Positions 33,552 through 44,923 of a DNA stretch of 64,000 bases are shown here, in pieces; the first letter of the stretch is position 1; the number at the start of each line of letters is the position of its first letter. The stretch lies in contig JAMWFC010000009.1 of the NCBI GenBank assembly GCA_027475525.1, forward strand, positions 1,488,001-1,552,000. Reading direction: 5' to 3'. Below the pieces are notes generated by a model, which was not told where the DNA came from, did no database searches, and worked only from the letters and a program-made list of their open reading frames with translations. The position numbers were made by a program, and so were the translations under genes. This DNA comes from Macrolepiota albuminosa. Taxonomy: Eukaryota > Basidiomycota > Agaricomycetes > Agaricales > Agaricaceae.

Positions 33552-35147
33552 TCAACGTGAACTCTGGCTCTGCTCAACTTCTGGCGGCCTTTTTTGTTCA
33601 TCAATGGTCTCCAGCTCAGGTAACGACATCCAAATTGCCCGTCGTATTGCATCTGGATTAGACTTGGCATTCCAAAAAGATCCGGAGAACGTCAAACGCT
33701 TGAGTGATGGAAACATCGGGAAAAACTTCAGTAGATCAACGAGAGTATCGTGGTCCGGGGGAATATTGACGGAGACCTCTAGCTTGGCGACGTTAGGTAT
33801 CTGCTCCAGAATCTCCGTTCCCACGCGCATATGGATGGATCTTAGCCATGTATTCAGCCCATAGAGTCCTGCGTCAGAAACGAAGCGTAGGTTGAGCGCA
33901 ACGTTGCGTCCGCGCGCCGCGATACGACATAGAACAGTATTGAATTGACGCATCTCATAATCAAGGACGCGGAAGCTACTGATGTGGCCTGTAGCCATGG
34001 TGATGGTCTGCAGGTTTGGAAAGGCGGAAGGCGGTTCGAGGAAATGAGCGAGATATTCGGAATTCGCGATAAGGTGGTCGAGGTTGGGGAGTAATTTTTG
34101 TGAGGAGAAGGGTTTGAGGTGGCCGATGGCAGTATTCCTGGAAAGATCGAGTGTCGTGATGGAGGAGTGCCTAGAGAGAAACACCTGTAGATCAGGGAAG
34201 GCTATGTTCACACATCCGAAGGAGATGTGCGACAAGGTCGGAATTGACAACGTCGAAAGGATATATTCCCAATCGAAAAGCGTGAGGTCGCTGTCAGAAA
34301 AAGAAAGCTTCGTGATAGGGGACATTGCAAGGGTAGCCATTGTCCAATGGAAGAAAGGAAGCTCCATTAGGACTGGAGAGTGAATATGAAACTCTTTCAT
34401 ATGGGAGGACGGTGGTGGCGACAAGGCGACATCACAGTTCCTTGTACTCCGTTCCATTGCATTGGGGTCCAGGTCCTCATCAAGTGACACTTGTACAGCC
34501 CGAGATTTCAACTTTGCAACAATCCCTTCGATCAGACGTCGAATAGGACGTATCAAAGAAGGAAAGAGGTCCTTTCTTCTGCTCTGGGCTGGATTAAGTT
34601 GGACATTATCGTGAAATCGGGGATGACAAGGAACAAATGGTTCCACATATTCGTAATGGAAGGGCCTGCCTAATGTTTTCCAGTGTTGTCCGCGACCCAC
34701 TGTGAGCTGGGAATGCGACATTGCAACTACAACGTTCATTACTTCTGCCAGCAGCTTGGACCATCGAGGACTGAGTGTGAAGTTGGATCCCTCAAGAGGT
34801 GACAGTCGGAGGTCGCAGCTGACTCGTTCGAGGCGCAATAGGAGAGTTCGTAAAGCCTCTAAACTTTTGAAGAGTTGAGGTGTGTGGTGAAGAGTGAGTC
34901 TTATTTCCGGTGTGAACGTCAAACTTTGTTGAAGGAGGCCTTGAACTGTATGTCCATCGAGAGATAGGGACCCTGCTTCTATCAAGGATTGCAGATAGGA
35001 TAAATGTTCCCCGTCGACGACTGCCTTTATGATTTGTCGAAGTTTCCGGTCTGTCTGCGCGATACGGTGTAAGGCAAGGTCATCGAGTCTCTCGAAAACC
35101 TCCAAAAGAATTTCGTTTGGCAGGTCACACAGACAGATCAATGTCAT
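33552..35147 (-). CDS. F-box domain protein
   Basis: 531 residues from ATG 35147. I prefer this start to the upstream in-frame methionine at 35315 because the F-box begins here (LCDLPNEILLEVFERLDDLALHRIAQTDRKLR, shown in part: LPNEILLEVFERLDDLAL). F-box proteins are substrate-recognition subunits of SCF ubiquitin ligases and bind Skp1 through this motif. The rest holds irregular leucine-rich stretches (LPNLDHLIANSEYL, FPSLKRLTFSG) that could form an LRR-like substrate platform, as is common in the large agaricomycete F-box families. No intron needed. Substrate unknown. Confidence 0.85.
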   Translation of the reverse strand: MTLICLCDLPNEILLEVFERLDDLALHRIAQTDRKLRQIIKAVVDGEHLSYLQSLIEAGSLSLDGHTVQGLLQQSLTFTPEIRLTLHHTPQLFKSLEALRTLLLRLERVSCDLRLSPLEGSNFTLSPRWSKLLAEVMNVVVAMSHSQLTVGRGQHWKTLGRPFHYEYVEPFVPCHPRFHDNVQLNPAQSRRKDLFPSLIRPIRRLIEGIVAKLKSRAVQVSLDEDLDPNAMERSTRNCDVALSPPPSSHMKEFHIHSPVLMELPFFHWTMATLAMSPITKLSFSDSDLTLFDWEYILSTLSIPTLSHISFGCVNIAFPDLQVFLSRHSSITTLDLSRNTAIGHLKPFSSQKLLPNLDHLIANSEYLAHFLEPPSAFPNLQTITMATGHISSFRVLDYEMRQFNTVLCRIAARGRNVALNLRFVSDAGLYGLNTWLRSIHMRVGTEILEQIPNVAKLEVSVNIPPDHDTLVDLLKFFPMFPSLKRLTFSGSFWNAKSNPDAIRRAIWMSLPELETIDEQKRPPEVEQSQSSR

Positions 35148-35675
35148 CTCCACAAAGGAAGTTAATGAATACAAAAGTTTCAAGCTGTTGTAGCTATAGG
35201 AAAAGATATGTACAAGTAGGACAGGTCTGACTTGAATTCGAAGACAGCTGCTATACTCATGTTGATCAGCGTTGTGCTTGGTCGCCAGGCCGCCGATGCA
35301 CATTCGTTTTCCCATGGGTCAAACTTACCTGACTGTGGGTTCCAGCTCTCATTCCACACTCACAACCTTCTGATTCTTTCTCAAAGTTCATCTTTATATG
35401 AATGCATGAATGCTACCTTTCTCTCTAGTGATCTAAAGATTTGGAAGGTTGAGACAATCCCGTTATTTCAGGATTGAAAATATTTGAACCCATACACAGA
35501 AATTGCGGATGACGCATGATACTGTTATCAATACATAGAACGGCGTGACAAAACAAGAAACCCTGATGCAATGCAAAATGCCAGGGAGAATTTACACGTC
35601 TAATGTACGATTAGTGGCTTCTCGTCCGACTCGGAATTTGAAGGTACTCGCAAAATTAAACTCATTCTGAAGAGT

Positions 35676-36645
35676 TTACTTGCCCCCGTTATTCTTCTTC
35701 AATGCAGCTTTCTCTTGCTTCTCCTTCTTTGCCGCCTCCTTTGCCGCTTCCACCTTTGCGATTTCATGCGCCTTGTCATTCAATCCAAGCCTATTTCTCG
35801 AAATCTAGAAGGCATGTGAGGAAAGTTACGTAGAGAGGACAAAGAATGCAGGGCGTACTTCAATTGCATAGAACTAAAGAACACGACATGTGAGTATGAT
35901 ACATAGGACATATTGGACGGCAGTTATTACCTGCATTCGTGTGACTATCGTGAAACTGGTATTGAGCTTCAAGAAAGGCGAACAAAAGTCCAACGCACCG
36001 AAGATAGTGCTCTTTTCGCCATACTCCTCCTCCGCGTTAGTGCGAATCAAACATCCAAAGTTGTGTTCCTTGACTTTTTTCTCGTACCTTGACGCAAACA
36101 GAATCAAGCAAGGGATCGAGAACAGAAGCGTGGAAACACATACAACGCATGGAAAGCCCGCCACCGTTTTTTCCCATCTTCGCTCTTCAGGAAGTCCTCA
36201 TCCAATTTGATGAGCCTAGCGTTGTCATTCTCAAAGAGTTCCGGGAAAGTTTTCTTGGTATCGTTGAAAATGTCGTCGTCATGCCTGTATCGCGATGAAC
36301 GCGTTTGTTTGCGAGCTCAAGATCTCCAGCTGACCACGTACTGTGTCAACTTGAGCTCTCGAGGTGACACCTTCTCCAGGAGGTTCCAGTATGTCTGCAG
36401 GGATACGTAGAATGGTTGGCGGTGTTGGGTGGGACCATGATGACATACCTGAGCCTGCTCAACCGTCTTCACAGCAAACCTAATAGTATGAAAATGAGCT
36501 TGGAGAAGGACCACGCGATATGATTGGGTGTCGACTTACTGCTTCTCAATCTAGGTTATCCATCAGCATTAGAATATAGGAGTGATCAATTTCCCCTGAC
36601 CTCCATGAGATTTTGAGCATTTTGAGGGTCAAATTTTCCAGCCAT
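35676..36645 (-). CDS. PBDC1: PBDC1/Chp1 (YPL225W) family protein, eEF1A-biogenesis chaperone homologue
   Basis: Spliced gene, ATG 36645 to TAA 35676, with about seven small exons. Reads MAGKFDPQNAQNLME, IEKQ, FAVKTVEQAQ, YWNLLEKVSPRELKLTQ, HDDDIFNDTKKTFPELF, DGKKRWRAFHA, YEKKVKEHNFGCLIRT, EKSTIFVTRMQ, FYAIEISRNRLGLND and a Lys/Ala-rich tail. These match the family's conserved blocks (AMEHAEVYYNL, LKLT..DD.IY, KWR.F, FNYGTLLR, FFAIEIARNREG). Members are small cytosolic proteins; the yeast member is reported to assist folding of new eEF1A at the ribosome. Introns of about 50-70 bp; each join above keeps the frame. Symbol by homology only. Confidence 0.88.
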
Positions 36646-37579
36646 GATGAGACAACGAGAGTCAGAAAAGAGTGCAGGGAAATGGCGACGTGGCAGAAAC
36701 TCCGGAGTGGTAGCGTTCAGGGATTTCTCGCTTCCGCAGGGGAGGGCATGTGATGTCCAGATATCTTATCTAATTAAGCTGATTTCGACGATACTCTGCA
36801 TTAAGTAACTCTGAGGACATGAGGTGCAGTCTCAACCACAAGAGTTGGAGGACTTTGGCCAGTCAATCGCATTTCCTATCTGTATTTCGAACTCATGCAA
36901 TGAGTACACGCCCTAGCCTAATTTGTGATGGACAATGAATTCATTCTCACTGCTCAGGGTTGAGCTCGACAAAGGGACATTCTCGAAGCTGCAAGATCAT
37001 GGCCCGGCGTTTAGAGCAGGTGTTCAAACGGACATTACAACGATAAAAATAATTGACCTTTGATTAGGGCAGTTCGGCGATAAAAAATCAGCGATTCAAA
37101 ATCTAGGATATGAGAGATATGTGTATACATGTGTACCAATTCAGGGCTCGCTGGAAGATCAAGTGGAGTCGAGCAGATAGTTCGGCAGCGCCGTTTTAAA
37201 TTTCACAGGAATGCGGCAAGCCGTGTGTAAATTTTGGGGTTTTTGTGAGTTGGCCTTGGCACGAAAGACTATAGTAAAAGATGGGAAATTGTAAAAGACA
37301 TCCTTCAGTGGTTCTGCACAATATGTGTACATATCCTGTCAGTCAACATATCGACTCATGGTAACCCTGTATAGTCAAGTCAAGTGGACAAGATAGCTGT
37401 CGATCAAAACATCGGCCCAAGTGCCACCTGTCGCGAGCAAAGTTCCTGACAGATTTGACCCATTTAATCATTTGTTTGTTGGCTCAGTCAGATGTTGCTC
37501 TGGTAGGTGGCGACGCCGCATTCATTCCTCGCTTCAAAAACACCCGAAAGTGTATTACTTTACAAAAGAAACTCTTCGA
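36646..37579. other. Intergenic, promoter side of PBDC1-like gene and terminator side of reductase
   Basis: About 930 bp of normal composition without a supported gene or repeat. It should contain the PBDC1-like promoter at its left end and the 3' UTR of the reductase at its right end. Confidence 0.4.
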
Positions 37580-38867
37580 TTACTCCGGAGGAATGTTGAC
37601 CTCGTGCCCTTGCGCAAGCCATTTCTTCTCAAGCGCTAAGAGGCTGTCAACAGTGTCCAATATCGTATCCTCCACTGTATGAAAATCATCTTTGCTCATA
37701 CCCAATACCTCCTCGACTCTCTTGAAATCAATGGGAGTTCGATCGTGAGAATAAGAGGGTGGGGTCTTGTTCGTGAGTCGTTCCTTGAGCTCTGGGCGGC
37801 TCTCCGCGATGAGATCGATAATAGCCTTCGGATCAAACCCATGCGGTGACGCAATGAGGATACGCTTGTGCCCCACGGCGGACGTCGGTGGAGAAGTCAG
37901 GGCCAACACGTGGGCGTGGGCAATGTCGCGAACGTCTGCATGTCCAGCAGACGCCATGAACCCGCCATTAGGGCTGAGGAAACGGTAGATGTACAAGTCT
38001 GTGGAGAGTGCGTTGTAATTTCCAGCGGGCGCTGTCAATGTCTCTGCCAAGGGACCATAAAGATAAGGTGGGTTGACTAGAGAGCAGATGAACGCCTGTG
38101 AAAAGGAATCAACCATGTGAATGTCTACTTACGGGTTGTAATATCCAGGTGAGGATGAGCCTCGTTGAACTCCCAAAGCTCCTTCTCGGCCAAGGTTTTC
38201 GCGGCACGATAGGTGTCCGATCCAGATGTTTTGAGGGCTTCCTCCTTGGTGATAGGGTACCAGTCTAACATAGAGTTGAAGTGTTTGTTAGGTGAAGGAA
38301 TATTTAGAGTGACCTTTGTCAGTAAAAGTCATCGCCGGGGTGTACACGGTGACAATCGAGCTTGTGACGACGATTCTCTTAATTCCTGCTTTCTCTGCTT
38401 GACGGACGACATTCAATGTCCCATCAATTGCGCTCTGATCAAGATATCAGCGGTGCTCCCTCTTTACCAAGGCAAAAAGACGTACCGCAAGCATACCCTC
38501 AACATTCTGCCGTCCTGGTAATGGAGCAGCCGAATGAATGACAGCGTCAATACCCTTAAGGGCATCAGGGAACTGGTCGGTGCTGATGTCTGAGATTGCA
38601 ACTGTGGAAAATCTCTTGCCAAACTTTTTGTAGCTTTCTGCAAGCTCGGATACGCGAGGTTCGCGAGCTGCACTGTGAAAGAATTAAGTAAAGTTTGCTG
38701 GTAAGGCAGGATCGACGGCCACTGACGCTCGAACGCTATATCCCTTGTTCAATAATTGCAGCACAATATGCGATCCGAGAAATCCTGAGGCACCAGTTAC
38801 CTTGGTCGGACGGTCAATCCACAGCCATTGAATGCTGCAAATCACTCACAAAGATTGTTTCAGGCAT
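37580..38867 (-). CDS. NAD(P)-dependent epimerase/reductase (extended SDR, DFR/GRE2-like)
   Basis: Spliced gene, ATG 38867 to TAA 37580. Exon 1 encodes only MPETIF, then a GTGAGT intron, then VTGASGFLGSHIVLQLLNKG, the glycine-rich nucleotide-binding motif of extended short-chain dehydrogenases. Further blocks: AISDISTDQFPDALKGIDAV, VIHSAAPLPG, IVVTSSIVTVYTP, and DTYRAAKTLAEKELWEF, where a Tyr followed by AAK stands at the catalytic YxxxK position. The last large exon (from about 38101) reads VNPPYLYGP ... HADVRDIAHAHVLALTS. This resembles dihydroflavonol-4-reductase or methylglyoxal/aldehyde reductase (Gre2) relatives that reduce carbonyls with NADPH; the substrate cannot be told. Divergent from the SANT gene, with about 390 bp between starts. 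Confidence 0.85.
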
Positions 38868-39259
38868 GGGTTGGAGTTATCCGCCGCGTTTGCTAGTTGA
38901 AGGTCGTTTGTCTAACGTTGCGTTCATCGATTAAACAATTTTATAACCGCAGGGCCTTGGATATTCGTCATTCTGAAACCCCTTGAGATTACAAAGATAT
39001 AGAGCTCCAATGCTCTTCTAGTATAGGTACAAAGATGAGCAAGCACTCCTTCACCGTCATCTGGACTCACGATTGTTTCAGTCTCACCATTCATTTTTCT
39101 TAGTCGTTGTTGTGGAACGGAGAGAAGGGGTGATAGCCGAGCGTGGGAAGAATTATGACTCTCGTGTCCAAGCAGGACTTGACAGGAATTCTCTGCATCT
39201 CCCCTTTAAATTTTACTTGTTTACTCGTACTCCTTCCGTTCAATGATTTTCAGGTTTCA
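38868..39259. promoter_or_regulatory. Bidirectional promoter region (reductase / SANT gene)
   Basis: 392 bp between two divergent start codons. No clear TATA box or binding site can be claimed. Only the arrangement is evident. Confidence 0.5.
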
Positions 39260-40529
39260 ATGGAAGACAAGCGCGCCCAAACGTAAGAGTATGGCCTTGT
39301 TTGAGGATTTCTCCTGCTAATAACGAGTGGACAATGCAGACTCGAGGCGCTCGAGGCATTCATCTGCTCGCAGAAAGCCCTACTTGCCCGTACACACTCC
39401 GACATAGCACGTCTTCAAACCTTGAGAAACGATGCTTTCGCACAAACGGAAGAGTTTACAGTGAATTTTGAAGAGATGGTAAGCGATCTGACAGCTGCAA
39501 GTGCGCTGGACTGACGAATTTTTCAGCTCAAGGAAGACTCATTCCAGCTCAGTGATGTCCGGTTGACCCTACCTCGTAATATCGATTGGACGGTATATGA
39601 GAAACATGGTATGTCTCTGCCTTTTTATTCCAGGGAAGACACTCAACTCATGTCTGTCGGTAGATCCGCGGGCCTTGCAAAATTTGGACACTGATTTGCA
39701 ACATCGACGCGATCAGAAAAATAGGCCTTCGACCCATCAGCGTTCAGAGCTTTCTGCCCTACAGAAGCTGGTCAAAGAAGCCCGACGAACTATCGTTGAT
39801 CCCATTCTCGCCATCTACGAAGGAGTATCAGAACCAGAGGATGAGTCAGACGAAGAACTGGATCCTCAAGAAATTAGGCGCCAGATTGAAAAGGAAAAGT
39901 TGCGTGAACTTAAGAAACGCAAGATCCACTCATTTGGAGGTCTCACACTGCCGTCGCGAGGATTATCTGGCGTTTATATCCGTCATGACGTTGAAGACGA
40001 AAGTCCTGATGTAGATATAACTGACTGCCCCGCTCTCCCGGTGTTCGTGGACCCGCCTTCGACCGTGCTAGATTTAAATCACTCTCAACTCGAGCAATCA
40101 GATGCTCCGAAGACACCTGCACGTAACCGTAAGCCATCAACAAAAGCTCGGAACTTGAAAAAGGCTTCCACTGTGCCTACCAAGCGGAAGGCAAAATCGC
40201 CCCTGCCATCCGATGTTGGTTCCTCCCCTGAACCAGCGACAGAGCAACCCAAGAAGCCGCCACGCGGCAAAGACAAGCCAAAGCCGGAGACGTACAAGCA
40301 GCAGTGGTCAATGTCTGAACAGCACCTTTTGGAACAACTGCTGGAACAGATCCCGGATGGGGAGAAGAATCGGTTCGTTTGGTCGATTATGTTGTGATAT
40401 ACCTTCATTGATGTTTTTTTCTACAGGTGGCAGAAGATATCGCGCGCAATGGATGGGAAACGAACTCCGAGGCAGGTGGCGAGTCGTGTGCAGAAGTATT
40501 TCGCGAAGCTAAAGCGATTTGGTGTTTGA
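39260..40529 (+). CDS. SANT/Myb-domain nuclear protein, ZZZ3-like
   Basis: Five exons: 39260-39282, then from about 39341 (TLEALEAFICSQKALLARTH), from about 39528 (LKEDSFQLSDVRLTLPRNIDW), from about 39664 to 40375, and a last exon from about 40429. The N-terminus is a predicted helical/coiled segment. The middle is acidic then basic and low-complexity (EPEDESDEELDPQE, many Lys/Pro). The C-terminus is a single SANT/Myb repeat: QQWSMSEQHLLEQLLEQIP ... RWQKISRAMDGKRTPRQVAS ... YFAKLKRFGV, with Trp residues at the first and second core positions. This placement resembles animal ZZZ3, an ATAC-complex subunit, and its fungal relatives. A chromatin or DNA-binding role is inferred. Confidence 0.78.
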
Positions 40530-40956
40530 GATTCCTCTTACCCTATATTTTCCTGCTAGGCTGTATTTAGGTCCTCGACCGCACGTTAATATAGCTTAGG
40601 AAGAAGAGCAGGTAGGGAATGAATATGGAAATAAAGTTATAATGAAGTCAGGAGAATACGAGTGAACTCAATGGCCAAACAAGTTGTGCCAGAATGAGAC
40701 TACGCGTCAGAAATGCTGACCTTTTGGTCCATGCTGAGTAGTACGGGCGGTGGCGCACCAGTGGATCGACATCTGAGAGCTGCCCAGCGGTCCTGCTATG
40801 CCTCTTCAATTTTTTCCGATAGACGTACTTATGTACCTGCTTTAACGCGCTATTGTAGTTGTAAATAAATAATTCTGGCTTGGTCACACTATAGGAAAAT
40901 TGTGACAGATCGTGAACGTGACATAATACATTCCTTCGCCACGACGGTTCAACGCG

Positions 40957-43900
40957 ATGGATGACCCAGAAGTCATTGATATTTCCTCAGGAGAATCGGA
41001 TGCTGAGCCCAGCGTCGATAGGCGCGCTATTCTGCGACCAGTCATTGGCAGAGTCGTGGATGCGTTGGGCGGTTATGAAGGGAGCACATACCGAATGGGA
41101 GACGAGGTTAGCGGGTGTCTGAAGGATTTGAAGAAGCTATGGAGGAAGGACGATACAGACGACGAACGCACTGTGGCTCGTATCTTCTGGGAAACCCGTG
41201 TCTTACCCAACGATCTCATCCCCATTCTCCTCGAAACGGCAGGCAAGGGTTTGGTGGAAGACAAGCGCGCAATCGCTTGTGCAGACTTGATGACCGCGAT
41301 GACATGGCCAATTGATATGGCGGAGGAGCTGAAAGAGCTTGACGATGAACTAGACAAGGGTACGGATTACACGCAGCTGCTGGAGAGCCACTTGCACTAT
41401 AAGGTTGCCCTTCTGAAGCCCAAAGTCATGCAAGCACTGTTTGGGATAGTCCTTCCTCCCCTCGCCAAAACCGCAAAGGAACGTAAGGAGAGGGATGGGC
41501 AAATTGTCAACGTCGTCTTGCATCTGGTCCGAAACCTTGCATTTATCAAGGACTTGCCCTACAATACCCATCTCAGTGCAGACCAGGCAGAATTTTCTTC
41601 TCTTCAATCCAAGCTCATACGAACGCTGTCAGAAACCCACATGCTACAGCTTCTGCTTACTATTGCTGCGAATACCAACAACGATTCTCTCTTTAATAGC
41701 TGGAATACGCTCGTTCTCGAAATATTCTATCTACTCTTCCGTGGCGTTAACCCCACAAACTTGTCGAGAGACCAAGCCAAGGTCGGTTTAGGCTACGATC
41801 CATTATCTTCTTAATCAGTCTGACAAGCACGACAGCAACCCACAGAAACCTTACAACGACTTCTTGCAACCGAGGAACGCACACGTAGAGAGTTTTCAAG
41901 GAAGGCGAATTCGCGCCATTCGCGTTTTGGTACCACAATTGAGGTCAAACTTAACCCGAACAAGAAAGCCAAGCCTGCTGAGGAAAACGACAACGGGAAC
42001 GAGGCTGACTCTGAAGTGGATCCTAGTTCCTCACGATCATTTATTCTCCATCGCCAGCAAGCTATATCTAGCGAGTCTGGAAGTATCATGGACATAACGA
42101 AGCGACAAATGACGAAAAAAGGTAATAAAGTGGACGAGATGGGGCGTGAGGATCGTCTCTCCGTGGAGGCCAGGGTTGTACTACAGAACTTGGCTGTCGA
42201 GTTTACCGAGGCCTGCTTTAATCGTAAGTTTACTTCTCTTCAGGTCTTCCATCCTACTCATTTGTACCCCATTTCACTAGCTTTCCTGTCGGCCCTCCTC
42301 AGGGACATTCGGTCCGAACGGGCGAAGATAACAGAGAAAGACAATCTCCGTCTCCTGTTCGTCACCAAATGGATTTTGGAGTTCTTCTTGTCAATGCGCG
42401 CTAAAGAGAAAGCTCAAGGTGGCGAAGGTCGTTGGAAATTTGATTTGATTGCGGAAGTTACAGAAAGGGCGTGGATCATCTGGGTTCTGAAGCGTATGAG
42501 GGAGGCAGTCGAGGAAAAAGTAAGTACTCGATCGCAGTCTTTGCCACTATCTCATGCACGCTGGCCGTGCTTCTCAGCCCAAACCTTGGACCGAACTGCA
42601 AGCAGGAATAGAGTGTCTCACTCAGCTATTGCTTCTCATCGACACGATGTTGTCCGCAGACATTACTGATCCTAACTTGAAAGAGGCCGCGGACGTTCTT
42701 CAGCAGCAGCTCATCTACAATGGGGAAGTATTGGATATTGCCTTTGAAAGTCTGCGATCATATAAGCCGGGAACACAATCACTCGTGTACTTGGATTCAA
42801 GCATTTATCTTTCTTATGCGTTATTGAAGATGCTAGAGAAATGGAGTAAATCGAAGGGCGGTGATGTGTACGTACGCAAGAGAAAGGCGAAGAAGCGCAA
42901 GAGTACCAAAAGTCAGTTTCTTCATCACCGGTTTTGATCTGCGTTCATGTATTAGGCATGGGAGAGGACGATGGCATTCCCGATGTCGAAGATGAACCTG
43001 CAGAAGAAGAGGAAGTCGTTCATGAGACTGTGTTTACTTTCGAAGTTTTTGAAACGGTCGGTGCTTGACCCCACTTTCTATTTGATTACTCACAACACAA
43101 ATCATGTCCAGAAATTTGCACACGCTGATATTACGCATACCCTGCTGACATATCTGGCACGTTACAAGGACTTTTCGTCTCCGGAAAACATGCGCCGTGT
43201 GGTAAGCTTGATGCACCGGCAGGCTGTCAGGGCCAAAGCAGAGGGCCTCTTTTTCAAGGTTTTTCGAACCCTTTTGACGTGTGGCGTCAAATGTTGAGCT
43301 CAATTGATTGTTCTATCCCTTGATTACGTAGGTGTCCACTTTGAATTTGTTCAAAATGATCTTGGCCGATCAAAAATCGTTTCCACGAGACCAACCTTAC
43401 AAGGACCTCGTTAACCTAATCACATTCATCTTGCGCCAGTTTTTTAAGGCTCTTGCCGAAGAACCATTCTTGGCTGTCGAGGTCCGTCCATTGTTTTCAT
43501 AGTATAATCCTTCGTTCGATTCTCTCATAAAATGTAAAACTTCCAGGCATTCTTTCCGAAAAACCGCGGACATTGGAAGCAGTTTTCCAGCTGGGAACCT
43601 GAAAAACCTGGCAAGGAGGGAAAGACTACTGAAAATACGAAATTCCCACCTGATGTCGAAGTCAAGAAGGGCTATTCTTGGAGTGATCAATTAGGAATAA
43701 CGATTGCCTCGCTTGTTGAGGCTGGTGAAACTGAGCTCGTTCACTGGACAAAAGATGTATGTATTGGAATAGACTATTTCCGTGTCGGCCTTTGACAGTT
43801 GTACATCTCAGATCTTGGCTGTTGTTATCGCTCAACGTCAGCGAATTATTGACGAGACGGACCTGCAGGACGAAATTCTATCAGACGATGATGATGATCC

Positions 43901-44923
43901 GGATGCAGAAGCCGCACAAGCACTGAGATTGAAAGGACCTTCGACTGAGGCGATGGCCAAAATCACTGACTATCGTAAGCACTGAACTTTAGGCCCATGA
44001 TTCTTTGTTAACAGATATTTCAGTTATTCCGTACCTCAGCGATGAACAAGCCAATGCAGCGACGAGACACCCTCATTTGAAACTTCTATTCCGTCTATGC
44101 AAATTTCAGACTTTAAAGAACGGTAAGCATTCACGCTTTTCGGTTTGATGGTCGTCTCATTTTGTGCCCATGACTAGAAACTGACGAGCTAGAGTGGTAT
44201 GTACCTGCGGGTGTCGTTCCAGCAGACCTTCGTAGCACTCTCATAGTCATCGACCAATTCTTGAAAACTCCTATCGATTTGGAGGGAAAGAAGGCTTCGG
44301 ACCTCTTTGGGAAGAAGCGGCGACGACGACGAAGGAGATCGCCTTCACCAGAATCAGGCAGTGATGGCGTCCTCGATGATGATGGACCGAGAAGAAAGAA
44401 GAAAGAGAAGAAGCAGAAAGAGAAACAACAATACAAATCGGCGCAGTTCATCGAGGATAGTGACGAAGAATACGGCGATATCGAGGCTTTCCTTGAAAAG
44501 GAAAAGGTTATGAGGGAAAGGGCGCAACGAGCAGCGGAAGCTTCGGGAGTCCAAATAAGTAATATGAAGGCACAAGGAACAAGGAAAAGGCGCCGGAAAA
44601 TAGCGAACGACTCACGAAATAAGAGACACAAACCTGATGATATCGCGAATGTCGCTGGATATGAGAGTCCCGACAGGGGTACGGGGGAAGAAGATGATGA
44701 TAACGCAAGTGTCGCTGATGAACCTAGTGACCCGTCTCCCTCACCCCTTCGACCTAAACCACGGCCACTGGGCAAAAGTTCACTCTCATCTCCTGCGGCA
44801 ACCCTTACAGCCCAGTATTTCTCTGATACTTCTGAGACTAACGAACCTTCACCGGCTACTACGATCATTGGGACAGCACTCAAACGTAGTCGAGTTGTTA
44901 TTTCAGATGAAGATGATGATTGA
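40957..44923 (+). CDS. TOF1: Timeless/Tof1/Swi1 replication fork protection factor
   Basis: Large multi-exon gene of the Timeless family, ATG 40957 to TGA 44921-44923. It partners Csm3/Tipin to stabilise stalled replication forks and support the S-phase checkpoint. Domain order: acidic N-terminus, then the Timeless domain (LKDLKKLWRKDD, CADLMTAMTWPID, LHYKVALLKPKVMQALFGI, VLHLVRNLAFIKDLP). Then ATEERTRREFSRKANSRHSR, RFGTTIEVKLNPNKK, a middle helical part (VTKWILEFFLSMR, HADITHTLLTYLARYKDF, FKMILADQKSFP), YSWSDQLGITIASLVEAGE, and a long Lys/Arg/Asp/Ser-rich tail (44261-44923). I count about ten introns of 45-90 bp. The intron at 41780-41833 ends at GACAG and gives QPTETLQRLLATEE; the next AG would shift the frame. 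Confidence 0.92.
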